A stretch of DNA of 64,000 bases from Sphingomonas suaedae (lineage in GTDB: Bacteria; Pseudomonadota; Alphaproteobacteria; Sphingomonadales; Sphingomonadaceae): the NCBI RefSeq assembly GCF_007833215.1, contig NZ_CP042239.1:2418001-2482000 (forward strand). The letters run 5' to 3'. The notes under the pieces were generated by a model. That model was not told the origin of the DNA. It ran no database searches and saw only the letters and a list, made by a program, of their open reading frames with translations. Position 1 is the stretch's first letter. Each line of letters starts with the position of its first letter. Shown piece by piece: positions 42,745 through 52,169 of this stretch. The translations under genes were made by a program, and so were the position numbers.

Positions 42745-44628
42745 ATGAGGGGCGTGGCTGCGCTGCTCGCCGCCGCGGCCTTCGTCCCCCTGCCCGCCGC
42801 CGCGCAGATCGCGTTCGCCCCCGCCATCGGCGATCAGGGCGTGCTCCAGCGCGACAAGCCGATCGTGATCGAGGGCGAGGCCGCTCCCGGCACGTCCCTG
42901 ACCGTCACGCTGAGCGACACGATCGCCCAGGCAAAGGCCGACGAGAGCGGTCAATGGCGCGCCATCCTTCCAGCGATGAAGGCAGGCGGCCCCTATCGCC
43001 TGCGCGCCGCGACCGGCGGCGAAGCAGTCGAGGCAAATGGCGTGATGGTCGGCGATGTCTGGCTGTGTTCGGGCCAGTCGAACATGGAATTTCCGGTCCG
43101 CCGCGCGCTCGATTTCGACAATCAGATGAACAGCGCCGCCGATCCGATGCTGCGGCTGTTGACCGTGCCAAAGGCAACATCGACCCGGCCGCTGCGCAAG
43201 TTCGGCGAACCCGCCGCGTGGCAGGCCTCGACGCGCGAGACCGCGCCCGAATTTTCCGCCGCCTGCTGGTATATGGCGCGCGCCTTGCGCAAGGCTGCGC
43301 CCGATGTCGCGGTGGGGCTGATCGATGCAAGCTGGGGCGGCACCGCGATCCGCGCCTGGCTCGATCCGGTTGCGACACGCCGCATCTACGGCCCGGAAGA
43401 TGCTGTGCTGCTCGAAACCTATGACCGCGACCCACTTGCCGCGAACACTGCATTTGCGCCGCGCTGGATCGACTGGTGGCGGACACAGGGCAGCGTCGAA
43501 CCCTGGCGTACGCCCGATGCGGTCAAATGGTCGCCAGTCCCCGGCGTGGGACCATGGGACAGCCTTGGCGAGGCTCCGCTTCAAGGCTTTACCGGCTGGG
43601 TGTGGTTCCGCCGCAGCGTTACGCTGACGCCCGAACAGGCGCGCGGCGGCGCGACGCTGTCGCTGGGTATTATCGACGATGGCGATCAGGCGTTCGTCAA
43701 CGGCAAGCCGGTGGGCAACAGCTTCGGCTGGTCCAACCCGCGCGATTACATCGTTCCGGGAAGCTACTGGAAGGCCGGGGCGAACGAGGTCGTCGTCGCG
43801 GTGTGGAACAGCTATGGCACCGGCGGCTTCATGGGCCCGGCCGAGCGGCTGAAGCTCACGCTATCCGACGGGTCGAGCATCCCGCTGGGCGACCAGTGGC
43901 ACTACTGGATTTCGGCCGCAAAGGGCGCGCCGCCCCGTCCGCCATGGGATACGATCGCAGGCCTTGGCCTGATCGGCAATGCGATGGTCGCGCCGCTGGG
44001 CGGAATCGGGCTGAGGGGCGTCGCCTGGTATCAGGGCGAAAGCGATTCCGGCCAGACCGGCTATGATGTCCGGCTTCGCGGCCTGATCGACGGCTATCGC
44101 CGCCAGTTTTCCGATCCGGCGCTGCAGGTGCTGGTCGTCGGGCTGGCAGGCTATGGTGCCCCCGCCCCCATGCCGGTCGAGAGCGGCTGGGCGAAGTTGC
44201 GCGACGAGCAGCGCCGCGCTGTTGCGGCCACCCCGGGAACGGCGCTGGTGTCGGCCATCGACCTTGGATCGCGCACCGATATCCATCCGGGGGACAAGAA
44301 CGAACTCGGCAAGCGGCTTGCCCGCGCGGCGTTGGGAAAGCCGGGGCCGCAGGCGGTGTCGGCGCGGCGTGACGGTAGCGATGTGGTCGTATCGTTCAAC
44401 GGCGTGGAGGGCGCGCTGGCGGGGTGGAGTGGCGCCCCGATCGGGTTCGAACTGTGCGCGCAGAGCTGTCGCTTCGCGCGCGCCACCGCCGAAGGCACGA
44501 CCGTTCGGGTGCTGGGCGACGGGCAGCCGGTGACGCGGATACGCTATGGCTGGGCCGACACGCCGGTGGTGAATCTGTACGACGCGGCGAACATGACGCC
44601 GACCTCGTTCGAACTGGCGGTGGAGTAG
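42745..44628 (+). CDS. Secreted SGNH carbohydrate esterase (sialate O-acetylesterase-like, probable acetylxylan esterase)
   Basis: A 627-residue enzyme with signal peptide 1-20. The SGNH blocks are split. The nucleophile Ser112 is in WLCSGQSNMEF, GVAWYQGES provides the third block, and DIHPGDKNELG carries the Asp-His pair. A jelly-roll-like segment (about 270-390) is inserted between them. In a xylan locus it most likely removes acetyl groups from xylose units. A GTG at 42730 overlaps the xylC stop, but ATG 42745 has AGGGG 7 bp upstream. Confidence 0.85.
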   Translation: MRGVAALLAAAAFVPLPAAAQIAFAPAIGDQGVLQRDKPIVIEGEAAPGTSLTVTLSDTIAQAKADESGQWRAILPAMKAGGPYRLRAATGGEAVEANGVMVGDVWLCSGQSNMEFPVRRALDFDNQMNSAADPMLRLLTVPKATSTRPLRKFGEPAAWQASTRETAPEFSAACWYMARALRKAAPDVAVGLIDASWGGTAIRAWLDPVATRRIYGPEDAVLLETYDRDPLAANTAFAPRWIDWWRTQGSVEPWRTPDAVKWSPVPGVGPWDSLGEAPLQGFTGWVWFRRSVTLTPEQARGGATLSLGIIDDGDQAFVNGKPVGNSFGWSNPRDYIVPGSYWKAGANEVVVAVWNSYGTGGFMGPAERLKLTLSDGSSIPLGDQWHYWISAAKGAPPRPPWDTIAGLGLIGNAMVAPLGGIGLRGVAWYQGESDSGQTGYDVRLRGLIDGYRRQFSDPALQVLVVGLAGYGAPAPMPVESGWAKLRDEQRRAVAATPGTALVSAIDLGSRTDIHPGDKNELGKRLARAALGKPGPQAVSARRDGSDVVVSFNGVEGALAGWSGAPIGFELCAQSCRFARATAEGTTVRVLGDGQPVTRIRYGWADTPVVNLYDAANMTPTSFELAVE

Positions 44629-44635
44629 CGAAACA

Positions 44636-44659
44636 ATCCTCCCCCGCCAGGGGGAGGAT
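44636..44659. terminator. Terminator hairpin between convergent esterase and xylD genes
   Basis: ATCCTCCCCC-GCCA-GGGGGAGGAT is a perfect 10-bp stem with a 4-nt loop in the 41-bp gap between two convergent genes. No T-run follows on either side, but position and stability suggest a transcription block. Confidence 0.7.
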
Positions 44660-44669
44660 AGAGCAGACG

Positions 44670-46448
44670 TCAATGATTATGCCGCGGCAGCGTCTTCGAC
44701 GTCTGGCGATAGTCCAGCGCGAATTCGAGCACCGCGCCCTCGCTCAGCTGCCCGGTCTTTTCGCGCGCCAGCTGTTCCCACGGCGTGTTGCTCGCCGGAA
44801 CCTGCGGCACCCCGTCGCCCTGGCGCCGCTCGATCTCGCCAGCGTCGACCAGCATGTCGCAGCGGCGCGTGTTCAAGTCGATGCGGATCGTGTCGCCCGT
44901 GCGCAGCCAGGCGAGCCCGCCGCCCGCCGCGCTTTCGGGCGAGGCGTTGAGGATCGATGGGCTGTCCGATGTCCCCGACTGGCGCCCGTCGCCCAATGTC
45001 GGAAGCCAGTTCACGCCCGTACGGATCAATGCGTCGGGCGGCTGCATATTGACCACCTCCGCAGATCCGGGCCAGCCGAGCACGCCGGACGAGCGCATCA
45101 CCAGGATGCAGTCGGCGTCGATGTTCAGCGCGGGATCGTTGATGCGGTGATGGTAATCGTCCGATCCGTCGAACACGATCGCGCGCGCCTCGAAGATATT
45201 CTCCGCGCCGGGCCGCGAGAGATAGCGGCGGCGGAATTCGGGCGAGATCACCGATGTCTTCATGATTGCGAAATCGAACAGATTGCCGCGCAGCACGAGG
45301 AACCCCGCATTCTCCTGAAGCGGCTCGGCAAAGGGCCGGATCACCTCACGGTCGTTGCTCTCCGCTCCCGCCAGATTGTCGGCGATGCTGCGCCCTGTGA
45401 CCGTCAGGCAGCCGCCGTGGAGCTTCCCCGCCTCCAGCAATTCCCACATGGCTGCGGGCACCCCGCCCGCGCGGTGGAAGCGCTCGCCGAGATATTTGCC
45501 CGCCGGCTGCATGTTGACCAGCAGCGGCAAATGGTAGCCGTGATCGTACCAGACCTCCGGCTCCAGCTCGATCCCGGCATGGCGCGCCATCGCGACGATA
45601 TGCGGCTGGGCGTTGGACGATCCGCCGCAGACGGTGACGGTTGCGATCGCATTGAGAAAAGCCTCGCGCGTCAGGATCCGCGACGGGCGCAGATCCTCGC
45701 GCACCATGTCCACGATCCGCTGCCCGGTGCGATAGGCGATCTGGCCGCGTTCGCGATAGGGCGCGGGGATCGCCGCGCAGCCGGTTAAAGACAGGCCCAA
45801 AGCCTCCGCCACCGCGTTCATCGTCGAGGCGGTGCCCATCGAATTGCAATGTCCGGCCGACGGCGCGCTGCTCGTCGCGCGGCGCAGGAATTCCGCCTCG
45901 TCGATCTCGCCCGCCGCCAGCGCGCGGCGGCTGCGCCAGATGACGGTCCCGGACCCGACCAGCTCGCCCTCATGCCAGCCATCGAGCATCGGCCCTCCGG
46001 AGAGGACGATGGCGGGGATGTCGACCGTGGTCGCCGCCATTACCTGACTGGGCGTGGTCTTGTCGCAGCCGGTCGTGAGCACCACGCCGTCGATCGGATA
46101 GCCGTTGAGCAGTTCGACCAGACCGAGATAGGCGAGGTTGCGGTCGAGCGCGGCGGTCGGACGGCGGCAATTCTCGAAAATCGGATGGACCGGGAATTCG
46201 ATCGGGATGCCGCCCGCGTCGCGGATCCCGTCGCGCACCCGCTTCGCGAGGTCGAGATGGATGCGGTTGCACGGGGACAGGTCGCTGCCCGATTGGGCGA
46301 TGCCGATGATCGGCTTGCCGGACTGAAGCTCCTCGGGCGTTACCCCATAATTCATGAACCGCTCCAGATAGAGCGCGGTCATGTCCCAGCGTTCGGGATT
46401 GTCGAACCAGTCGCGTGAGCGCAGGCGCACGCAGTTACCGTCAGTCAT
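44670..46448 (-). CDS. xylD: D-xylonate dehydratase (IlvD/EDD family)
   Basis: A 592-residue Fe-S dehydratase converting xylonate to 2-keto-3-deoxyxylonate. Probable cluster ligands are Cys60 (DLSPCNRIH), Cys128 (TTGCDKTT) and Cys201 (AGHCNSMG), the pattern of pentonate/sugar-acid dehydratases. The ATG at 46448 lies 8 bp inside the 3' end of xylR, so the two are probably co-transcribed. This splits the Weimberg genes over two opposing operons. Confidence 0.93.
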   Translation of the reverse strand: MTDGNCVRLRSRDWFDNPERWDMTALYLERFMNYGVTPEELQSGKPIIGIAQSGSDLSPCNRIHLDLAKRVRDGIRDAGGIPIEFPVHPIFENCRRPTAALDRNLAYLGLVELLNGYPIDGVVLTTGCDKTTPSQVMAATTVDIPAIVLSGGPMLDGWHEGELVGSGTVIWRSRRALAAGEIDEAEFLRRATSSAPSAGHCNSMGTASTMNAVAEALGLSLTGCAAIPAPYRERGQIAYRTGQRIVDMVREDLRPSRILTREAFLNAIATVTVCGGSSNAQPHIVAMARHAGIELEPEVWYDHGYHLPLLVNMQPAGKYLGERFHRAGGVPAAMWELLEAGKLHGGCLTVTGRSIADNLAGAESNDREVIRPFAEPLQENAGFLVLRGNLFDFAIMKTSVISPEFRRRYLSRPGAENIFEARAIVFDGSDDYHHRINDPALNIDADCILVMRSSGVLGWPGSAEVVNMQPPDALIRTGVNWLPTLGDGRQSGTSDSPSILNASPESAAGGGLAWLRTGDTIRIDLNTRRCDMLVDAGEIERRQGDGVPQVPASNTPWEQLAREKTGQLSEGAVLEFALDYRQTSKTLPRHNH

Positions 46449-47550
46449 CAGGGCTCCGATTGCGCGCAACGCGGCTGACCAGCGTCGGCGCCGAATCGGA
46501 ATCGCGACGGACCAGCGTATAGGGCAGGGTTTTCTGCTCGACCTCGAGCCGTTCGCCGGTGCGCTTGGCCTTGAGGATGCGCACCGTGGCCGACACCGCC
46601 CAGGCGGTCATCGCGCGGATCGGCTGGCGAATGGTGGTGAGTTCGGGCCAGATCGTGCTTGCCATCGCGGTATCGTCAAAGCCGCAGACGGTGATGTCAT
46701 TGGGGACATCCAGATGCAGCCGGTGCGCGACCGCCACCGTCGCGGCGGCCATGTCGTCGTTCGACGCGAAGATCGCGGTCGGGCGCGGATCGACCGAGAT
46801 CAGTTGCTCCGACGCCTGCATCCCGGAACGATAGGTGAAGCGCCCCTGCGCGATCAGCTCCTCGCGGATCGGTATTCCGGCGGCCTCCAGCGCGGCCTTA
46901 TAGCCGTTGAGGCGGCGCCCGCTCGACACCTGTTCGGGGTTGCCGATGATGAAGCCGATACGCTTGTGGCCAAGGTCGATGATGTGGCGCGTCATGTCGT
47001 ACGCGGCCTGGAAATCGTCGATCAGCACCGCAGCGTGCGATCCGCTCGCCTTGCCCGGTCCCACCGCAATCGCCACCGCCCCGGCATTGGTGACGAGATC
47101 GAGCACGCTCTGATCGTCGCACAAGGGCGGCGGAAGGATGAACCCCTTGATCCCGCCATCGATCAGGTGATGGACGAGCGACTTGGCTTCCGCGACATTT
47201 TCACAATTCTGGACGACCAGATGGACGTCAGCGCGGCTCGCCTCCTCCAGCGCGCCCATCAGGAATTCGCTGAGATAGGACGCGGAGGGGTTGTCGAACA
47301 TCAGCGCGATGCGCAGCTGTTCGCCGCCGGCCAGGCTGCGCGCCGCGCGGTTGGGCGCGAAGTTGAGCTTGGCGATCGCCGCCAGCACCTGCTCCCGGGT
47401 CGTCTCGCGCACATTGCCTTCGCCGTTGATCACCCGGCTGACCGTCATGGGCGAACAGCGCGCCTCGGCCGCGACATCGGCGATGGTGGGAGCGCCGCCA
47501 CGGCGGCGGGACGAACGGGGTTTGGCGGATGAGGCAGGAGGCATGGTCAT
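46441..47550 (-). CDS. xylR: LacI-family regulator of the xylan/xylose locus
   Basis: A 369-residue repressor. The HTH is PTIADVAAEARCSPMTVSRVI (about residues 21-41), followed by the hinge FAPNRAARSLAGG and a periplasmic-binding-protein-like sugar domain. It is directly upstream of xylD and has a XylR palindrome 41 bp before its own start. It most likely represses the locus and is released by xylose or a xylan-derived sugar. An alternative ATG lies two codons downstream. Confidence 0.9.
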   Translation of the reverse strand: MTMPPASSAKPRSSRRRGGAPTIADVAAEARCSPMTVSRVINGEGNVRETTREQVLAAIAKLNFAPNRAARSLAGGEQLRIALMFDNPSASYLSEFLMGALEEASRADVHLVVQNCENVAEAKSLVHHLIDGGIKGFILPPPLCDDQSVLDLVTNAGAVAIAVGPGKASGSHAAVLIDDFQAAYDMTRHIIDLGHKRIGFIIGNPEQVSSGRRLNGYKAALEAAGIPIREELIAQGRFTYRSGMQASEQLISVDPRPTAIFASNDDMAAATVAVAHRLHLDVPNDITVCGFDDTAMASTIWPELTTIRQPIRAMTAWAVSATVRILKAKRTGERLEVEQKTLPYTLVRRDSDSAPTLVSRVARNRSPDD

Positions 47551-47590
47551 CGCACATACGCCCCGTTTGCCTGCAGCGGCAAGCGTGCGA

Positions 47591-47604
47591 TGTTAGCGCT
47601 ACTC
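47591..47604. promoter_or_regulatory. XylR operator, xylR-xylD operon
   Basis: TGTTAGCGCTACTC keeps the left half and the invariant TAGCGCTA core. It lies between the GH67 stop (47624) and the xylR start (47550), pointing to autoregulation of xylR and control of xylD. Confidence 0.72.
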
Positions 47605-47623
47605 ATCTCGAACTTCGGCCCCC

Positions 47624-49636
47624 TCATTGGCCCGGCGCCTCGGGAAAACGTTGCGCCTGATACCAGTTGAGCGGATGCGTCGGCGCGGCATGGCCGGGGG
47701 GCAGCGCGCGGCCGGATATCGCGGACCAATAGGCGAGGCTGGCGTCGCGCCACCATCGTGCCTCATGCGCTTGAATTTTCAGGAAATCCGCCACGGCGCG
47801 GTGGCGCTGTGCATCGATGTGCGGCGCCTGTTCGGCCCAGGTCACGCCCATGCGATCGACCGTCGCGACGCCGCGATCGTAGCGGCGCGGAAGCTCCTCC
47901 CACAAGGTTCGTCCGCTCGACATGCGATAGTCCCACGGGACATGGCGGAACCACAAGAGCAATTCCTCATCCGCGAGCAGCCGCTTCGCGACGTCAGGCG
48001 CATATTGGGCGAGCGCGTCGCTGCCGGTGCCGGTGCGGTCGAAGCCGATGCCGTCCCGGTCCGCGCGGTGGTAATAGACCGGGTTCCATTCGGGTCGGTC
48101 GAGGTCGGCGACCCAGGGCGCCGGGCCGTAATGATGGCCGGTCCCCATGACATGCGCGAGGCCCAGCGGGGTCATGTAATCGACCACCGCCTCACGGCTG
48201 CCGAGCATCATCGGCACCACCGCGCGGAGAAACGCAGGATCGCGGCTGAAGGTCAGCGCCGCCCATTCGCGCGCGATTTGATCGCTGGGCAAGCGGGGGT
48301 TCCAGGCGAGGCGACCGAAGGCGTACCAGTTCGCCTGGTCGAAATCCGATCCGGTCCAGTTGCGGTCGCTGCCGGTGTTGGCGACTCCGGCGATCGCGCT
48401 CACCTTCTCCGCCACCGTGCCGCCGCGCCCGGTATCGGCGTCGAGCACCTCCTCGAACAGCGGGGCGAGAAAGGCGAGGTGGGAGGCAAAGCCGAGATAT
48501 TCCTTGGTGATCTGGAACTCGATCGCCAGCTGCGTCTTCGGCATCGCGCCGAACAGCGGGTGAAAGGGCTCGCGCGGCTGGAAGTCGATGGGTCCGTTCT
48601 TGACCTGTACGATCACATTGGATGCGAATTTTCCGTCGAGCGGCTGGAATTCGGTGAACGCCTGTTTCGCGCGGTCTTCCTTGTTCTCGGCGGCATAGAC
48701 GAAGGCGCGCCAGATCACCACGCCGCGCGCGCCGATCGCAGCGGCCAGCATGTTCGCGCCATCGGCATGGCTGCGGCCATAATCCTGCGGGCCGGGCTGG
48801 CCCTCGGAGTTCGCCTTGACCAGAAAGCCGCCGAAATCGGGAATCGCGGCGTAGAGTTCGTCTGTCTTCGCCTTCCACCAGGCGCGCACCGCCGGGTCGA
48901 GCGGGTCGGCGGTGGTGAGCCCGCCAATGTCGCGCGGCGCGGAGAAGCGGGCCGACACATAGACTCGGATGCCCCAAGGCCGGAACCTATCCGCCAGCGC
49001 CTTTGCCTTGGCGATGTAGCGCGGCTCCAGCATCATCGCGCGCGCGTTGACATTGTTGATGACGACGCCGTTGATCCCGACCGACGCATTGGCGCGCGCA
49101 TAATCGGTCATCCGCACATCGACCCGATCGGGCAGATGCCACCAGTCGAAGATCGAGCGACCGGCATAGCCGCGTTCGACATGCCCGTCGGGATCGTCCC
49201 AATGGTTGAGCATCCGCAGCGTGTAGGCAGGCGCTTCGTCGAGTTTGATGGACGCCAGCGGCTTGCCCTGCCCAAGTTCGCGCAGCAGCGCAAAGGCACC
49301 GTAGAGCAGCCCGATATCGCTGGCCGAGCTGATCTTTGCGCCATTGACCCGGAATGCGCCTTCACGCTGCGCTGGGGTCGCCAGTTTGCGCAGGGTGATT
49401 GCGGCGGTGGAAGCAAGGCGCAGCTCGGCAAGGCCGCGCTGCAATTCGTCGCGCGCCAGTCGGGCAGTCGGTGAATCGCTGCCGATCAGCGTGACGGTTG
49501 CGGACTTATGCTGCGCAGCATCGGCGAGCGGCGCATTGCGCAACCACAGGCGATAGCCGTCCTCCGCATGGGCAGCAGCTGCGCAGAAAAGCGACGTTGC
49601 AATCAACGACAGGGCGCAAAGTCGCGCGATCATCAT
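47624..49636 (-). CDS. Alpha-glucuronidase, glycoside hydrolase family 67
   Basis: A 670-residue secreted enzyme with a signal peptide (about 1-24). It removes (4-O-methyl)glucuronic acid from the non-reducing ends of xylo-oligosaccharides. Recognisable GH67 segments are LNHWDDPDGHVERGYAG, GGFLVKANSEGQPGPQDYGR (active-site region) and LGLAHVMGTGHHYGPAPW. Two adjacent ATGs at 49636 and 49633 follow AGGGTGAGG. It is divergent from the GH3 pair across a perfect XylR site. Confidence 0.92.
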   Translation of the reverse strand: MMIARLCALSLIATSLFCAAAAHAEDGYRLWLRNAPLADAAQHKSATVTLIGSDSPTARLARDELQRGLAELRLASTAAITLRKLATPAQREGAFRVNGAKISSASDIGLLYGAFALLRELGQGKPLASIKLDEAPAYTLRMLNHWDDPDGHVERGYAGRSIFDWWHLPDRVDVRMTDYARANASVGINGVVINNVNARAMMLEPRYIAKAKALADRFRPWGIRVYVSARFSAPRDIGGLTTADPLDPAVRAWWKAKTDELYAAIPDFGGFLVKANSEGQPGPQDYGRSHADGANMLAAAIGARGVVIWRAFVYAAENKEDRAKQAFTEFQPLDGKFASNVIVQVKNGPIDFQPREPFHPLFGAMPKTQLAIEFQITKEYLGFASHLAFLAPLFEEVLDADTGRGGTVAEKVSAIAGVANTGSDRNWTGSDFDQANWYAFGRLAWNPRLPSDQIAREWAALTFSRDPAFLRAVVPMMLGSREAVVDYMTPLGLAHVMGTGHHYGPAPWVADLDRPEWNPVYYHRADRDGIGFDRTGTGSDALAQYAPDVAKRLLADEELLLWFRHVPWDYRMSSGRTLWEELPRRYDRGVATVDRMGVTWAEQAPHIDAQRHRAVADFLKIQAHEARWWRDASLAYWSAISGRALPPGHAAPTHPLNWYQAQRFPEAPGQ

Positions 49637-49683
49637 CCTCACCCTTTCGCCGCGCGCGAAACCCATTGCTGGCCGGTCGCGGG

Positions 49684-49723
49684 TTGACAAGCTCCGTCCC
49701 GTCATATCATGTTAGCGCTAACA
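49684..49723. promoter_or_regulatory. XylR operator (perfect palindrome) and promoter, GH67 / GH3 divergent gap
   Basis: TGTTAGCGCTAACA at 49710-49723 is a perfect 14-bp palindrome. TTGACA at 49684-49689 and a TATCAT at 49705-49710 suggest a plus-strand promoter whose -10 region touches the operator. GH67 lies on the other side. Confidence 0.8.
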
Positions 49724-49757
49724 ATAAAGTGTCGTTTTGACGACCCGAGGGGATGAA

Positions 49758-52169
49758 ATGATGCGAAAGGCCTGGGTCGCCCTGTTGCTGGCGAGCGTAT
49801 CCGTCACATCTCATGCGATTGCGGGTCATGCCGTTGCGGGGTCGCGGCTCTCAGCTTCGCAAGCGGACCCTACCGCCCGCCCCCCCGCCGACGCGCCGTA
49901 TCGCAACGCGGCGCTGCCGCTGGAACAGCGCGTCGCCGACCTGCTGGCGCGGATGACGCTGGAGGAAAAGATCGCCCAGATCACATCGGTCTGGGACACC
50001 AAGGTCGAGATCCAGGATGCGCAGGACCGGTTCGATTCGGCGAAGGCGAAGGCGAAACATCCGCACGGCATCGGCCAGCTCGCCCGCCCGTCGGATCGCC
50101 AGGGGCCAGTCTCGCCCCGCGTCGCGCCACCGCGCAGCATCGCCGAGAGCATCGATTATGTGAATGCGGTGCAGAAATGGGCGGTCGAGGGCACGCGGCT
50201 CGGCATCCCAGTGCTGTTCCATGAAGAGGCGCTGCACGGGCTGGCCGCGCAGGATGCGACGAGTTTCCCCCAGGCGATCGGGCTTGCCTCGACCTGGGAC
50301 CCCGATCTGGTCCGCGAGATCAACGCGATGGTCGCGCGCGAAGTGCGCACGCGGGGCGTGCATCTCGTCCTTTCGCCGGTGGTCGATGTCGCGCGCGACC
50401 CGCGCTGGGGGCGGATCGAAGAGACGTTCGGCGAGGACCCGCACCTCGTTTCCGAAATGGGCGTCGCCGCGGTGGAGGGGCTACAGGGCCCGAACCGTGC
50501 CCGCACGCTGGCACCGGGCAAGGTATTTGCGACGCTCAAACACATGACCGGCCATGGCCAGCCCGAAAGCGGCACCAATATCGGCCCCGCGCCGATCGCC
50601 GAACGCACGCTGCGCGAGATTTTCTTTCCCCCGTTCGAGGCGGTCGTCACCCGCACCGGGGTCGAGGCGCTGATGGCGAGCTATAACGAGATCGACGGCG
50701 TGCCGAGCCATGCGAACCAATGGCTGCTGGGCGACGTACTGCGCGGCGAATGGAAGTTTCCCGGCGCGGTGGTGAGCGACTATTATGCCATCGAGCAGAT
50801 GGTCAGTATCCACAGGATCGCGCCGTCGAATGCCGCCGCCGCCCAGCTGGCGCTTGCCGCGGGCGTCGACAGCGAACTGCCCAATGCCACCGCCTATTCG
50901 ACCCTGATCGACGCGGTGCGCAAGGGCGAGGTGAGCCAAGGGGCGATCGACACCGCGACTGCGCGGATGCTGAGCATCAAGTTCCGCGCCGGGCTGTTCG
51001 AAAATCCCTATGCACGGGTCGAGGATACCCGGATCAACCATGATGCTGCGGCGGTGGCGCTGGCGCGCAAGGCGGCGGAGAAGTCGCTCGTGCTGCTCAA
51101 GAATGAAGGCGGCGCACTGCCGCTTGCGCTCGACAGCCAGCAGACGATCGCGGTGATCGGTCCCAATGCGGATGTCGCGCGGCTGGGCGGCTATTACGGC
51201 ATTCCGCCCGAGAAGATCACGCCGCTTCAGGGGATCCGCGCGCTGGTCGGCGACAAGGCGAAGATCGTCCATGCGCAGGGCGTGAAGATCACCGAGGATG
51301 ACGATTGGTGGGCCGACGAGGTCAAGCGCGCCGACCCGGCCGAGAATCGCGAGCGCATCGCCCAGGCGGTCGAGACGGCACGCGCCGCGGACACCATCCT
51401 GTTGTTCATCGGCGACACCGAACAGACCAGCCGCGAAGCCTGGGCCGACGCGCATCTCGGCGACCGCGCCAGCCTCGATCTGGTCGGCGAGCAGATCGAA
51501 CTGTTCGATGCCATGAAGGCGCTGGGCAAGAAGCTGGTCGTCGTCCTCGTCAACGGCCGCCCCCCCTCCTATCCCAGGATCGCCGAGCAGGCCGATGCGA
51601 TCCTAGAAACCTGGTATGCCGGCGAGCAGCAGGGCCATGCGATTGCCGACGCGCTGTTCGGGCGGGTCAATCCGGGCGGCAAGCTGCCGGTGACGGTTGC
51701 GCGGCATGTCGGCCAGCTACCGATGACCTACAACGTCAAGCCGAGCGCACAGCGCGGCTATCTGTTCGACACCACCGCGCCGCTCTACCCGTTCGCCTTT
51801 GGGCTGAGCTACACCCGCTTTACTCTGTCGCCGCCGCGCCTTTCCGCGTCGTCGATCAAGGCGGGGGACAGCGTCGATGTGCTGGTCGATGTGACCAATA
51901 GCGGAGCACGTGAGGGCGATGAAGTGGTGCAGCTCTATCTGCGCGACAAGATCGCATCGGTCACCCGGCCGGTGAAGGAATTGAAGGCATTCCGCCGTAT
52001 CACGCTGAAGCCCGGCGAGACGCGCACGGTGAAGCTCACACTCGGCGCCGATGCCTTCCGCATCTGGAATATCGATATGAAACGGGTGATCGAACCCGGG
52101 GAGTTCGACATCATGACCGGTGCCGATTCCGCAAACCTCCAGACCGTGACGCTCACGGTGGCCCCATGA
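49758..52169 (+). CDS. Glycoside hydrolase family 3 beta-xylosidase/glucosidase (copy A)
   Basis: An 803-residue secreted GH3 with a signal peptide (about 1-28). The N-domain contains LFHEEALHGL and KHMTGHGQPESG. The nucleophile is Asp341 in AVVSDYYAIEQM; SLVLLKNEGGALP opens the second domain and a C-terminal fibronectin-III-like domain begins about residue 690. GAGGGG precedes the ATG at 49758. It most likely releases xylose from xylo-oligosaccharides. It is coupled by ATGA to a second GH3. Confidence 0.92.
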   Translation: MMRKAWVALLLASVSVTSHAIAGHAVAGSRLSASQADPTARPPADAPYRNAALPLEQRVADLLARMTLEEKIAQITSVWDTKVEIQDAQDRFDSAKAKAKHPHGIGQLARPSDRQGPVSPRVAPPRSIAESIDYVNAVQKWAVEGTRLGIPVLFHEEALHGLAAQDATSFPQAIGLASTWDPDLVREINAMVAREVRTRGVHLVLSPVVDVARDPRWGRIEETFGEDPHLVSEMGVAAVEGLQGPNRARTLAPGKVFATLKHMTGHGQPESGTNIGPAPIAERTLREIFFPPFEAVVTRTGVEALMASYNEIDGVPSHANQWLLGDVLRGEWKFPGAVVSDYYAIEQMVSIHRIAPSNAAAAQLALAAGVDSELPNATAYSTLIDAVRKGEVSQGAIDTATARMLSIKFRAGLFENPYARVEDTRINHDAAAVALARKAAEKSLVLLKNEGGALPLALDSQQTIAVIGPNADVARLGGYYGIPPEKITPLQGIRALVGDKAKIVHAQGVKITEDDDWWADEVKRADPAENRERIAQAVETARAADTILLFIGDTEQTSREAWADAHLGDRASLDLVGEQIELFDAMKALGKKLVVVLVNGRPPSYPRIAEQADAILETWYAGEQQGHAIADALFGRVNPGGKLPVTVARHVGQLPMTYNVKPSAQRGYLFDTTAPLYPFAFGLSYTRFTLSPPRLSASSIKAGDSVDVLVDVTNSGAREGDEVVQLYLRDKIASVTRPVKELKAFRRITLKPGETRTVKLTLGADAFRIWNIDMKRVIEPGEFDIMTGADSANLQTVTLTVAP

